A stretch of 64,000 bases of DNA from an uncultured Pelagibacteraceae bacterium. Its GTDB lineage: Bacteria; Pseudomonadota; Alphaproteobacteria; Pelagibacterales; Pelagibacteraceae. Shown piece after piece: positions 54,492-63,422 of this stretch (position 1 is its first letter; each line of letters opens with the position of its first letter). The stretch covers positions 1 through 64,000 of the forward strand of contig CACNCB010000002.1 of assembly GCA_902618695.1 (NCBI GenBank). The letters are read 5' to 3'. The translations under genes were made by a program, and so were the position numbers. A model generated the notes under the pieces. That model was given only the letters and a program-made list of their open reading frames with translations, did not search any database and was not told the DNA's origin.

Positions 54492-55793
54492 TTAGTCACG
54501 TATTGCGTATGCTATTACTCCTGTTTCAGTTACGTCAGTACCTTTGGCTTCAGCCTCTTTACTTAGTCTAATTCCAAAAGTAGCTTTCATAGCCGAGAAC
54601 ACGATGTACGACACCACAAATACAAAAATGTTAATTGATAGCACACCAATTAATTGTGCGCTAAACGATGCATCAGTGTTTGTTAATGGCACAGCTAATG
54701 TTCCCCATATACCAGCAAACATGTGAGCTGGAATTGCACCTACCACATCGTCAAGTTTGAAACTAAAAAGTAATTTTGTTCCAAATACAACGATTAAACC
54801 ACCTACAGCTCCTATGAAAATAGCTGCTAAAGGCGATGGTGCTAGTGGTTCAGCTGTTACAGCCACAAGACCACCAATTGCTCCGTTTAACATTTGAATA
54901 ACATCAGTTTTACCAAACATTAATCTTGTAATTATTGCAGCAGCCATTACACCACCGGCAGCAGCAAGATTAGTGTTAATAAAGATACTTGATACAGCAA
55001 CTGCATCATCAAATGTTCCTATAGCAAGTTGAGATCCACCATTGAATCCAAACCAACCTAGCCATAAAATGAATACTCCAATTGTTACTAGCGGAATTGA
55101 AGATGCAGCAAAAGGTCTAATAGCTTTCGCTTCACCTTTACTACCAAATCTTCCATATCTAGCACCTAACAACATAATACCAGCTAAAGCTGCTGCACCA
55201 CCTGTTGAGTGAACTAGAGTTGAACCAGCAAAATCAGAAAAGCCTAGTTCTGCTAACCAGCCTCCACCCCATTGCCAACCCATAACGATTGGATAAATAA
55301 TTCCAGATAAGATAGCTGCAAATAGAAAGAAAGGCCAAAGTTTTACTCTTTCAGCCATTGCACCTGAACAAATTGAAACTGTTGTTGCACAAAAAACCAT
55401 TTGAAAATACCAATCAGACCCATCAGCATATCCAGTGTCAACTGAACTTGCATCAGACCAAGGTGTGAATGTTCCAATATATCCACCTTCAGGTATACCA
55501 TACGCTAAGTTATATCCAAATAACCAAAACATAATTCCGGCAATTGAGTAAAGACCAATGTTCTTTGCACAAATTACAGAAACACTTTTTGAAGTTACCA
55601 TACCAGATTCTAGCATTGCAAAACCCGCTGCCATGAACATGACCATGAAGCCACACATTAAAAATAGTAGTGAATTGAATATAGCTTGAACTTCAGCAGA
55701 AACGGTTGTCTCTGCCATTCCCGCACTGCTCATGTTTAATAAAAATATCAAACTGAGAACTGGTGCGGACATTTTTTTTATAAATTTAGTCAT
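54492..55793 (-). CDS. amt: Ammonium transporter (Amt/MEP/Rh family)
   Basis: The 433-residue protein has a likely signal peptide (through MAETTVSAEV) and eleven hydrophobic helices. Pore features include the Phe gate region in MVFCATTVSICSGAMAERVK near 131, the pore His in STLVHSTGGAAALAGI near 189, and the second His in ALPAHMFAGIWG-like IPAHMFAGIWGTLAVPL near 360. No PII gene adjoins it. Expression may be governed by a hairpin in its leader. Confidence 0.95.
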   Translation of the reverse strand: MTKFIKKMSAPVLSLIFLLNMSSAGMAETTVSAEVQAIFNSLLFLMCGFMVMFMAAGFAMLESGMVTSKSVSVICAKNIGLYSIAGIMFWLFGYNLAYGIPEGGYIGTFTPWSDASSVDTGYADGSDWYFQMVFCATTVSICSGAMAERVKLWPFFLFAAILSGIIYPIVMGWQWGGGWLAELGFSDFAGSTLVHSTGGAAALAGIMLLGARYGRFGSKGEAKAIRPFAASSIPLVTIGVFILWLGWFGFNGGSQLAIGTFDDAVAVSSIFINTNLAAAGGVMAAAIITRLMFGKTDVIQMLNGAIGGLVAVTAEPLAPSPLAAIFIGAVGGLIVVFGTKLLFSFKLDDVVGAIPAHMFAGIWGTLAVPLTNTDASFSAQLIGVLSINIFVFVVSYIVFSAMKATFGIRLSKEAEAKGTDVTETGVIAYAIRD

Positions 55794-55822
55794 AAGACCT
55801 CCACTTGTTTAAGTGATGTCTT
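55794..55822 (-). promoter_or_regulatory. Leader hairpin over the amt Shine-Dalgarno site
   Basis: On the amt strand the 29 bases before the ATG fold as AAGAC-(AT)-CACTT, loop AAAC, AAGTG-(GAG)-GTCTT. Two 5-base stems flank a small internal loop. The only Shine-Dalgarno sequence, GGAGG, lies in the 3' arm, so the fold would hide it. This suggests control of translation by RNA structure (ligand, temperature, protein or sRNA). Pairing is seen directly, while regulation is inferred. Confidence 0.5.
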
Positions 55823-55890
55823 ATAGTTTTATTTATTTTTAAAAGTAACGCTGATTAGGAAAAGTGGCTATGCATTTTTTGCATATAGTA

Positions 55891-55928
55891 ACAGCCCTGA
55901 ACGTCTTTTTAAAACGTTAGGGCTGTTA
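55891..55928. repeat. Long imperfect inverted repeat between amt and HU genes
   Basis: AACAGCCCT (55891-55899) pairs with AGGGCTGTT (55920-55928), and AACGT (55901-55905) with ACGTT (55915-55919), leaving one bulged G. It lies 10 bases past the HU stop. On the HU strand the T tract comes before, not after, the stem. It may be a transcription end for HU or a leader element of amt, since both genes are read through it on the minus strand. Confidence 0.55.
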
Positions 55929-55938
55929 AAAAAAAATA

Positions 55939-56214
55939 TTATCTGTTGAATACTTCTTTTAAAGCTTTAGCTGGTAAGAATTTTACCTTTTGAGAAGCAG
56001 CGATTTGTATCTGCTCACCCGTTCTTGGGTTTCTTCCAACTCTTGCTTTTCTTTTAGCAACTTTGTACGTACCAAACCCAGCTATTTTTACTGAGTCATC
56101 ACCCTTTAGAGCATCTAAAATAGTGTTGGTAATTGTATCAAATGTTCGCTCAGCATCTGCTTTGCTCAAGTTTAATGAGCCAGAAAGCTTAGCAATTAGT
56201 TGTTTTTTGTTCAT
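55939..56214 (-). CDS. hup: HU family DNA-binding protein
   Basis: The 91-residue protein begins MNKKQLIAKLSGSLNLSKAD with the dimerisation helices and carries the HU arm motif GRNPRTGEQIQIAASQKVKF near residue 60, with the intercalating Pro in NPRTG. It is a nucleoid-structuring protein. Whether it is HU or an IHF-like subunit cannot be fixed from the sequence alone, but length and arm fit HU. It is monocistronic, upstream of amt. Confidence 0.94.
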   Translation of the reverse strand: MNKKQLIAKLSGSLNLSKADAERTFDTITNTILDALKGDDSVKIAGFGTYKVAKRKARVGRNPRTGEQIQIAASQKVKFLPAKALKEVFNR

Positions 56215-56371
56215 TTTAGCTCCGGTTTTGTTGGTTAATATTTATACTTCTCATAAACGTTGATAAATCAAGCTTTTTTTTAGTGTTTAGTTTTTTAAAA
56301 CACACAATATCTTGTAAAAACTTAAATTAGCGTTGAATTTATTGACTTTTTTAAAAATTTAAAATTGTAAA

Positions 56372-57484
56372 TTATCTAAATAAACCTAGGTCTTTAAGAT
56401 CATTAAATGTAGTGAAAAACATCAATGATAGCAACAAAAACAATCCGATTCGAAAAAATCCTTCTTGAGTTTTTTGAGATAAAGGTCGGCCTAAAACTTT
56501 TTCAAATGCATAAAACATTAAATGTCCTCCATCTAACATTGGTATTGGAAATAGATTAATAAGCCCTAAACTTATTGAAATATAAGCCATCATACTGATA
56601 AATGCCAACACTCCAAAGGTTGCAACTTGTCCAGAAATTTTAGCAATTCTAATTGGACCTCCCAACTGAGAAGTATCTGCTTTGCCTAAAATCATTCCTC
56701 CGATGTATTTTAATGAGGAAACGCTTACAAAATAAACTTCATAACCTGCATGATATAAAGCCTGAGCAGGTCCTAATTTAACATGATTAACTTTATTATT
56801 GTAGGCACCAAGCTTAATACCAACCATTCTTTTATTAATTTTGTTTCCTAACCCGTCATCACCTTCAACAATATTAGGTTTTACTTTTAATATTAATTCA
56901 TCATAAGAACGCTTAACTTTAAAATCTATAAAATCACCAGTAGACATAGTGATAAATTTAGAAACTTCCATAATGCTTTTAACTTCATTACCGTCTATTT
57001 CTAAAATTATATCCTCAGCCTTTAGACCTCCTGCCATTGCAGGACTATCTTTTTGAACTTCATTAATGACTGCGGGAGTAAAATCTTTACCTATAAAAGT
57101 ATAAATTGAAAAAAATATTACCAAGGCTAACAAAAAATTGGCTAAAGGACCACCAAATACAATTAAAACTCTCTGATATAAAGGTTTTAAAATAAATAAT
57201 TTTTCTCTTTCCTCTTCATTATATTTTTCTAAAATTTCTTGATGATCAGCTTGAGAATAAACATTTCTATCTCCAAAGAATTTTACATATCCACCTAAAG
57301 GAATTGCACATATTTTCCATCTTGTACCTGATTTGTCATTCCAGCCAAATAATTCTTTTCCAAAACCAATAGAAAAATCAGTAACACCTACTCCATATTT
57401 TCTTGCAAAATAGTAATGTCCATACTCATGGATAAAAACAACAACAAGAATTAAAATTAAAAAAGGTATTATATAACTAAGCAT
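56372..57484 (-). CDS. rseP: Site-2 intramembrane metalloprotease RseP
   Basis: The 370-residue protein has the zinc site HEYGH near residues 20-24 in the first helix, one PDZ domain around residues 130-200 (VQKDSPAMAGGLKAEDIILE), and the third metal ligand in NLFPIPMLDGGHL near 312. RseP cuts membrane anti-sigma factors in envelope stress signalling and also signal-peptide remnants. The usual neighbours dxr, bamA and others are not in this window. Confidence 0.93.
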   Translation of the reverse strand: MLSYIIPFLILILVVVFIHEYGHYYFARKYGVGVTDFSIGFGKELFGWNDKSGTRWKICAIPLGGYVKFFGDRNVYSQADHQEILEKYNEEEREKLFILKPLYQRVLIVFGGPLANFLLALVIFFSIYTFIGKDFTPAVINEVQKDSPAMAGGLKAEDIILEIDGNEVKSIMEVSKFITMSTGDFIDFKVKRSYDELILKVKPNIVEGDDGLGNKINKRMVGIKLGAYNNKVNHVKLGPAQALYHAGYEVYFVSVSSLKYIGGMILGKADTSQLGGPIRIAKISGQVATFGVLAFISMMAYISISLGLINLFPIPMLDGGHLMFYAFEKVLGRPLSQKTQEGFFRIGLFLLLSLMFFTTFNDLKDLGLFR

Positions 57485-57547
57485 ATTTTATCTTATAATT
57501 TTATTTCTTATTAACAACCTTCAATAAACAACTAAATTGACGCCATT

Positions 57548-58168
57548 TTAAACTGGTTGGACTAATGAAGCGCTATTATTAGTTGGTTTATTAACATCTT
57601 TTGATACTTCATGAAACATTAAATTAGGAATTTTACGTTCTTTTAAAAACGCTGAACCTTGTAATTCTAAATTTAAATAACGATTAATATCAGCTTGATT
57701 TAAAATAACTGGTTGTCTGTGATGAATTTCATTGATGTTTTCTTTTGCTTCCTCTGTAATTAAACAAAACTGATCGTTTTCAAAGATGCCAGCAAAAAAA
57801 ATAGGGTTTGTATCTTCACGAGTAAAATAATGAGGAGTTTTTTCTTTCTCCTCCCTTTTCCATTCATAAAAACCATCAGCAATTGCAACACATCTGTTGT
57901 TTTTAATCAATTTTTTAAATGAAACCTTTTCATCAATAGTCTCTAACCTTGCATTAATCAAAGCTTTAAAATCTTTATCTTTAGCCCATCCTGGAATTAA
58001 ACCCCATTGTAGATTTTCTAAAGTATTTCCATTTTTATATTTTTTTATTACAGGCAGTTTTTGATATGGATGAGCATTATAATTTTCAGTATCCTCAACC
58101 TGAATTGCAGATTTAACTAATTTATTTGTTTTTGTTACCGGGTTTTTTACTACGTATCTTCCACACAT
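57548..58168 (-). CDS. yedK: SRAP/HMCES family protein (YedK-like DNA-protein crosslink enzyme)
   Basis: The 206-residue protein starts MCGRYVVKNP with the catalytic Cys2 that crosslinks to abasic sites in single-stranded DNA. Other site residues are in NARLETI near 73, the Glu in GFYEWKREE near 103, and the His in HHRQPVIL near 150. Cys2 at the N-terminus after Met removal fixes the start. It overlaps the TPR gene stop by one base. Confidence 0.9.
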   Translation of the reverse strand: MCGRYVVKNPVTKTNKLVKSAIQVEDTENYNAHPYQKLPVIKKYKNGNTLENLQWGLIPGWAKDKDFKALINARLETIDEKVSFKKLIKNNRCVAIADGFYEWKREEKEKTPHYFTREDTNPIFFAGIFENDQFCLITEEAKENINEIHHRQPVILNQADINRYLNLELQGSAFLKERKIPNLMFHEVSKDVNKPTNNSASLVQPV

Positions 58169-58716
58169 TATATTGTTTGCTGTTTCATTAATTCTTCTAT
58201 TTGTTTGATCATTATTTTTGGTGATCTCATAGCAGGATAAATTTCTTGCGCTTGCTCATAACTTCTTATTGCTTTTTCATAATTCTTGAGCTGAATATTT
58301 ACTAAACCCTGCCCTGCTAAAGCTCCAAAGTGTCTTTGTTCTAATGCTAATACTTGATCTATATCTTTTTGAGATTTTTCAAATTCTCCTAGCATATAAA
58401 GCACAGTTGCTCTTTTATTCCAAGCTTCAGCCCAACTTTGATCTATATTAATAACCTCAGTAAAAATATCTTTTGCTTTTATATAGTTTTGATCTCTCAC
58501 AAATTGAGAGCCCTCCTCTAGTCTTGCAGTAAGTTTTTCATCTGTTGGATGAGTGCTCCACAAGGCCCAAATTTCTTGTTCAATTATAAAAGCTACTTTT
58601 GATTTATTTGCTTTTAACTCATTAAACAATTGGTTCAGTCTAATATCCCTCTCATTTGCTAAAGAGTTAAGTTGTGACAATAAATAAACCAAAATTACTA
58701 AGAATAACTTCTTCAT
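58168..58716 (-). CDS. Secreted TPR-repeat protein
   Basis: A signal peptide (MKKLFLVILVYLLSQLNSLA) precedes a 182-residue protein with tetratricopeptide-like helical repeats, for example AEAWNKRATVLYMLGEFEKS near 97 and GALAGQGLVNIQLKNYEKAI near 130. It is probably a periplasmic protein-protein scaffold. The partner is unknown. Same strand as rseP and the SRAP gene. Confidence 0.8.
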   Translation of the reverse strand: MKKLFLVILVYLLSQLNSLANERDIRLNQLFNELKANKSKVAFIIEQEIWALWSTHPTDEKLTARLEEGSQFVRDQNYIKAKDIFTEVINIDQSWAEAWNKRATVLYMLGEFEKSQKDIDQVLALEQRHFGALAGQGLVNIQLKNYEKAIRSYEQAQEIYPAMRSPKIMIKQIEELMKQQTI

Positions 58717-58756
58717 ATTTAAATATTATCAAATATTAGAATTAGAGTCTTCGGTC

Positions 58757-59212
58757 TTAAGTGTCTTTGTTGTTATTTTTACAACTATAAAAAGAAATAT
58801 CTTTTTCTTTTTCCTCTTGTTTTATGTTGGTTGTGATTTCGTGAATAAGTTCGCCTGTTTTTCTAGTATAGACTGCAGACTCAGAATAATTCCTCTCTTT
58901 ATCAAAGGCTTGAATTAAAAATATATCCTTATTCGAAATTTTAACCTCTAAATCAATTTTATTAAAAAATTCTGATAAATTTTTAACATTTAGAATGTCT
59001 GGTGTTTTTGACTCAATTATTAACTTATCAATATCTTTTCTTTGAATTTGATCTTTTGTGAAAGATACAAAATTATAGTCTGGATTTTTTAAAATTACTT
59101 TTTCAAATTTACAATTTAAGTTCAAATCAGAATTTAGAGTAATATTTGTATTTTGAGCTTGAGCAAAACTAAAGCAACAAAATAAGGTAAATATTGATAA
59201 AAATATTTTCAT
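58757..59212 (-). CDS. Putative secreted protein of unknown function (151 aa)
   Basis: A signal peptide (MKIFLSIFTLFCCFSFAQAQ) leads a small periplasmic protein with one Cys near residue 34 and another near 144, so a disulfide is possible. I recognise no domain. It is 1 base after the TesA-like gene on the same strand. The layout (signal, early Cys, late Cys before a charged tail) resembles the unrelated secreted ORF at 13425, but no homology is claimed. Confidence 0.75.
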   Translation of the reverse strand: MKIFLSIFTLFCCFSFAQAQNTNITLNSDLNLNCKFEKVILKNPDYNFVSFTKDQIQRKDIDKLIIESKTPDILNVKNLSEFFNKIDLEVKISNKDIFLIQAFDKERNYSESAVYTRKTGELIHEITTNIKQEEKEKDISFYSCKNNNKDT

Positions 59213-59824
59213 TTAATTAATAATATTAATAATACTTTTTTTTATTGTTTCACTTACTTTAATTGTTCCATCTTTGTTGGGATGTATACCGTCTTGTTGA
59301 TTCAAACTTGGATTAAGTGCCACACCTTCAAGAAGAAATGGTATTAATGCTAAATTATACTTTTTTGATAACTTTGGATAAATAGCATCAAACTCTTTTT
59401 TATATTGTTCCCCATGAGTATCTGGCGCCACCATTCCAGCTAAAATAATTTTAATCTTTTTATTCAGAGCAACTTTAATTATTTGTTCTAAATTTCTCTC
59501 TGTTTCTTCTGGTTGGATTCCTCTAAGCATATCATTAGCACCTAATCCTAAGATAATTAAATCAATACCTGGCTCTGATAAACTCCAATCAGCTCTATTC
59601 AATCCACCTGATGATGTACTTCCAGAAACACTTCCATTAATGACTTTAATATTTAACCCAGCTTGCTTAAGATTGTTTTCTAAAACTATTGATAAATGAT
59701 GTTCTTTAGGTAATCCATATCCAGCCATTAAACTATCACCAAATAAAACTACCTTTTCTATTGCACTTGCTTTTATGTGCACTAGAAAAAGTATCAAAAT
59801 TTTAATAAATATAGCTTTATTCAT
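59213..59824 (-). CDS. tesA: TesA-like SGNH arylesterase/thioesterase
   Basis: ATG at 59824 gives 203 residues with a signal peptide (MNKAIFIKILILFLVHIKAS). The longer frame to 59860 lacks a good signal start. The SGNH motifs are Ser in FGDSLMAGYG near residue 29, Gly/Asn in GLGANDMLRG near 93, and the Asp-His pair in DGIHPNKDGT near 182. The start codon overlaps that of the divergent ABC ATPase gene, an arrangement similar to tesA/ybbA in enterobacteria. Confidence 0.9.
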   Translation of the reverse strand: MNKAIFIKILILFLVHIKASAIEKVVLFGDSLMAGYGLPKEHHLSIVLENNLKQAGLNIKVINGSVSGSTSSGGLNRADWSLSEPGIDLIILGLGANDMLRGIQPEETERNLEQIIKVALNKKIKIILAGMVAPDTHGEQYKKEFDAIYPKLSKKYNLALIPFLLEGVALNPSLNQQDGIHPNKDGTIKVSETIKKSIINIIN

Positions 59825-60488
59825 GCGTACTCTTCTTAAATTAAAAAAAATAAATCTCAAATACCAAACTGGTAAAGATAATATCAGTGTTTTGAAGAAT
59901 ATTGATTTAAATATTAAAAAAAAAGAAACTGTTTCAGTAGTTGGAGAAAGTGGGTCAGGGAAAACAAGTTTAATAATGTTGATTGGAGGCTTAGAAAAAC
60001 CAACCTCTGGTAAAATAATTTTTAATGATCAAGAAATAACAGGTCTTAGCGAAGATGAGGTGTCTGAGATAAGAAAGAAAAATATTGGAATAATTTTTCA
60101 GTCATTTTATTTAATTCCTAATTATACAGCGGTTGAAAATGTTGCTTTAACGCTTGAACTAAATAATTTTAAAAATCCAGAAAAAGAAGCAAGAATTTTA
60201 TTAGATCGATTTGGTTTGAAACATCGTTTTAATAATTTACCAAGTCAATTATCAGGTGGTGAGCAACAAAGAGTTGCTATCGCTAGGGCAATTGCAATGA
60301 AGCCTGAATTAATCTTAGCAGATGAACCAACGGGGAACTTAGATACTGAAAATTCCATTATGATTACAAATATTTTATTTAAATACGTCAAAGAAGAAGG
60401 TTCCTCTTTAATCATGGTAACTCATGACCCTAAACTTGCTGACAAAGCTAAAAGAAAAATAAAAATTAAAGATGGAAAAATTAAATAA
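59823..60488 (+). CDS. ybbA: ABC transporter ATP-binding protein (YbbA/LolD-like)
   Basis: ATG at 59823 gives 221 residues. The ATPase has Walker A GESGSGKTSL near residue 42, Q-loop FQSFYLIPNYTAVEN near 88, signature LSGGEQQRVAIARA near 142, and Walker B ILADEPTGNLDTE near 163. With the next gene it forms a MacB/LolCDE-type system. The start codon shares bases with the divergent tesA start. It overlaps the permease gene by 17 bases. Confidence 0.92.
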   Translation: MRTLLKLKKINLKYQTGKDNISVLKNIDLNIKKKETVSVVGESGSGKTSLIMLIGGLEKPTSGKIIFNDQEITGLSEDEVSEIRKKNIGIIFQSFYLIPNYTAVENVALTLELNNFKNPEKEARILLDRFGLKHRFNNLPSQLSGGEQQRVAIARAIAMKPELILADEPTGNLDTENSIMITNILFKYVKEEGSSLIMVTHDPKLADKAKRKIKIKDGKIK

Positions 60489-63006
60489 TACTTCAGATTT
60501 TAGTTTGATTTTTAAATATGCTTTAAAAGACTTAAGCAGAAATTATCATAAAATTTCTAGTATCATTGTTACACTATTTATAAGTCTTTTTATCTTAAGT
60601 GCCATTTTCACAATTGAAGATAGTCTTAAAAAAGAACTTAATGATAATGCCAAAGCACTTTTAGGTGGAGATTTAGAGATTGATTACAATCGTAATCAGG
60701 GAAATTTAGATCTAGTTAACCAAGTAAATGATTTTGCAACTGTTTCTCAAATGATTGAGTTCAGTACTATGCTTTCAACTACTGGCAGAGAAAAAAATAA
60801 ATCATTATTTACTAGAATTAAAACTGTGGATGAAAAATATCCTTTATATGGAAATGTTGTTTATGAACCAATGGGTGCTTATGAGAGAATGCAAAGAGAA
60901 CCTAATACAATCCTGATCAATGAAAGTTTATCAAAAACCCTAAATATTAAAATTAACGAAATAGTAAAGGTTCAAGATCAAAATTTTTCAGTAATTGGAA
61001 TTATTAAGTCAGTACCAGATGTAAGTGGATTTGTTGCATTTGGCGATTGGGCTTTAGCAGGAAAACAAACTTTAGAAATTTTAAAGCTTAATGGAATTGG
61101 AAGTTTTTTAAACTATGAATATAAAGTAAAGTTTAATAAAAATGATAAGCCAGAGGAAATTGAACAACGAATTGAGGAAATCTTTAAAGACGATCAAAAA
61201 GTTAAACTTAGATATCCTGAAAATTCTGCAAGTGGAATAAAAAGAATTATTAATAATTTTTCTCAATTTTTATCCCTTGTATCTATCAGTGCAATGTTGA
61301 TAGCGGGTATTGGAATAGCAAATACTCTGCTTTCTTTTATTAATCAAAACAACATGTCGATAGCTGTACGAAAAGCAGTTGGCTTTTATTCGGGTAATAT
61401 TAAAAAACTATATTATCTGCAGTTATTTATACTTTTATTTATCATTACTGTTGTTGCTTATGGATCGAGTTTTTTAATTGTACCAATAGCAGATAAATAT
61501 TTATCTGATGGATTAGGATTGAACGTTTATCCAGTGTTTTCATTGCTGAATTTTTTAATAATATTTTTAGTAGGATTATTGGTGTTGGTAATTTTTTCTA
61601 TTCCAACAATTAGTTCTATTGATCAAGTTAAAGCGTCTAATTTGTTTAGAAACGTATTCCAAAACCTTCAATTTATTTATTCTAAGAGATCAGTTGTTCT
61701 AAGCTTTGTTTTGTTATCTATCTTAATTTTGTTATTCACGATTGGATCTGAACAACCTTCTTATAGTTTGGGTTACTTTGCTGCTTTTTTTGTGTGTTTA
61801 ATTGTATTTTTCTTACTTTCAAAATTAATTATTTTTTTCCTAAAAAGATTTAAATCTAGTTCAATAATTTCTTTAAAAGTTTCAATTAAAAATATTACCC
61901 AAACAAAAAGTATAACTCCTATTACAGTTATGTCTCTTGGCTTAGGGGTTACTTTGTTATTGACATTAGCTTTAGTTGGTACAAATTTTCAAAGAGAAAT
62001 TGCGAAATCTATTCCTGATATTGCGCCTGATTATTTTTTTGTCGGTATTCAAAAAGGTGAAAAAGAGAAATTTGAAAAAGGTATTTTAAATATGGATCCA
62101 AATGCATCTATCGAAATTGTGCCAATGGTATCCTCTGGAATTGTAAAAATTAATGGTGTAGATCCTAACACCTATATTAAACCAGATAATGATAGTTACT
62201 GGGTAATTGGTAGCGAACGAAGATCTTCATGGGTGGAAAATATACCTGAAGATAATCTAATTTTAGAGGGTAAATGGTGGGATTTATCAAACCCAGATCA
62301 ACTTCAAATATCTCTAGATGCAAAAGTTGCTGAAGATTTTAACATTCAGTTAGGTGATATTTTTACTTTAAACGTTTATGGACGAGAAATTGAAGGAGAG
62401 GTCGTAAATTTTAGAGAAGTAGATTATCGAGATTTAAGCATCAATTTTGCAATGTTATTTAATCCTCAATTTGCAAAAAACATACCTCATGAATATTTAG
62501 CTACTGCAAAATTTAATTCAAATAAATTTGATGAAACTGAAATGCTTGAAATCATGCCGAGCTTATCAATGATAAAAATTGCAGATTATTTATCTAAAGT
62601 TACAGCTGTTTTAAATAAAGTATTTATTGCAGTTACTTTAATTTCAGCAGTTACTATTGTTATAGGTTTAATCGTAATTTCGAGCGCAATTATGGTTCAA
62701 GGAAAAGTTAAAGAATATCAAAATTTAGTCTTTAAAATTTTAGGTTTTTCAAAAAAACAAATTATTTTTTCATCGCTAATTGAGTTCATTATTATTTTTA
62801 AATCTGTAATTTTAATTGCAATATTTTTTGCAGTGGTTGGTTCAAAATTTATTATGGAAAATATTTTTGAGCTAGTGTGGATGTTTGACTTTAAAATTTT
62901 AATTTATTTAGGATTTTCAATAGGCTTTGTTACTTTAATTTTAATATTACTAACAAACTTAAAATATCTAAATCCTAAAGTTTATCCTCTAATTAGAAAT
63001 CAATAA
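60472..63006 (+). CDS. ybbP: FtsX-like ABC permease (YbbP-like)
   Basis: The 844-residue protein has a long N-terminal periplasmic domain after helix 1 (residues about 25-45), a group of helices around 270-420, a second large periplasmic region around 520-700, and closing helices near 725-840, the two-FtsX-domain layout of YbbP. Together with YbbA it probably moves lipids or lipoproteins, but no substrate is known. It ends 1 base before the convergent carbonic-anhydrase-like pseudogene. Confidence 0.9.
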   Translation: MEKLNNTSDFSLIFKYALKDLSRNYHKISSIIVTLFISLFILSAIFTIEDSLKKELNDNAKALLGGDLEIDYNRNQGNLDLVNQVNDFATVSQMIEFSTMLSTTGREKNKSLFTRIKTVDEKYPLYGNVVYEPMGAYERMQREPNTILINESLSKTLNIKINEIVKVQDQNFSVIGIIKSVPDVSGFVAFGDWALAGKQTLEILKLNGIGSFLNYEYKVKFNKNDKPEEIEQRIEEIFKDDQKVKLRYPENSASGIKRIINNFSQFLSLVSISAMLIAGIGIANTLLSFINQNNMSIAVRKAVGFYSGNIKKLYYLQLFILLFIITVVAYGSSFLIVPIADKYLSDGLGLNVYPVFSLLNFLIIFLVGLLVLVIFSIPTISSIDQVKASNLFRNVFQNLQFIYSKRSVVLSFVLLSILILLFTIGSEQPSYSLGYFAAFFVCLIVFFLLSKLIIFFLKRFKSSSIISLKVSIKNITQTKSITPITVMSLGLGVTLLLTLALVGTNFQREIAKSIPDIAPDYFFVGIQKGEKEKFEKGILNMDPNASIEIVPMVSSGIVKINGVDPNTYIKPDNDSYWVIGSERRSSWVENIPEDNLILEGKWWDLSNPDQLQISLDAKVAEDFNIQLGDIFTLNVYGREIEGEVVNFREVDYRDLSINFAMLFNPQFAKNIPHEYLATAKFNSNKFDETEMLEIMPSLSMIKIADYLSKVTAVLNKVFIAVTLISAVTIVIGLIVISSAIMVQGKVKEYQNLVFKILGFSKKQIIFSSLIEFIIIFKSVILIAIFFAVVGSKFIMENIFELVWMFDFKILIYLGFSIGFVTLILILLTNLKYLNPKVYPLIRNQ

Positions 63007-63422
63007 TTAGAATTTAGTAATTTTACTATTCAAAGAAATAAAATTTAATTCTACTTTCAATTTTGGAAATCTTTTTTTTATTTGTTTTTTAATTTTATAG
63101 AAAGACTCTTTATGAATTTTTTTTTCATTCACCAGGCTAAATTTTTTTTTTCCATTTGCAATTTTGGCAGCACCACAATCTTTATGATTAATGACAATTA
63201 ATTTTTCTATTTTATGCAATTGAATAGAAGTTCCTAAATTATCATAAAACGTTTTATGCCATTGCTTAAATTTATTATGTGTTACACCAACAGCTGCACC
63301 TGTAATTGTGAATGCACTATATTTTCATGTTAATTTTTTTTCTTTAAATGATTATAAACTAAATGTTGAAATCTTGGATCCATACAAGATAATACCATTG
63401 CTTTAAATTTTGATTTCTTCAA
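63007..63422 (-). pseudogene. Broken carbonic-anhydrase-like gene
   Basis: From TTG 63422 the first frame reads LKKSKFKAMVLSCMDPRFQH, a carbonic-anhydrase-like N-terminus with zinc-type Cys, and stops at TAA 63332-63330. The remainder continues one frame over as AFTITGAAVGVTHNKFKQWH down to INHKDCGAAKIANG and a stop at 63007. The join needs one extra base in the A8 run at 63334-63341, and the second frame also holds a TGA at 63327-63325. Two lesions make decay more likely than a single sequencing error. A 70-codon ATG-initiated frame at 63219 is just its remnant. Confidence 0.8.

Noticed and set aside
63007-63219. A separate 70-residue gene
   Set aside because: The upstream sequence continues the same protein family in frame up to a TGA, and then in another frame. 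This is the tail of a broken gene.
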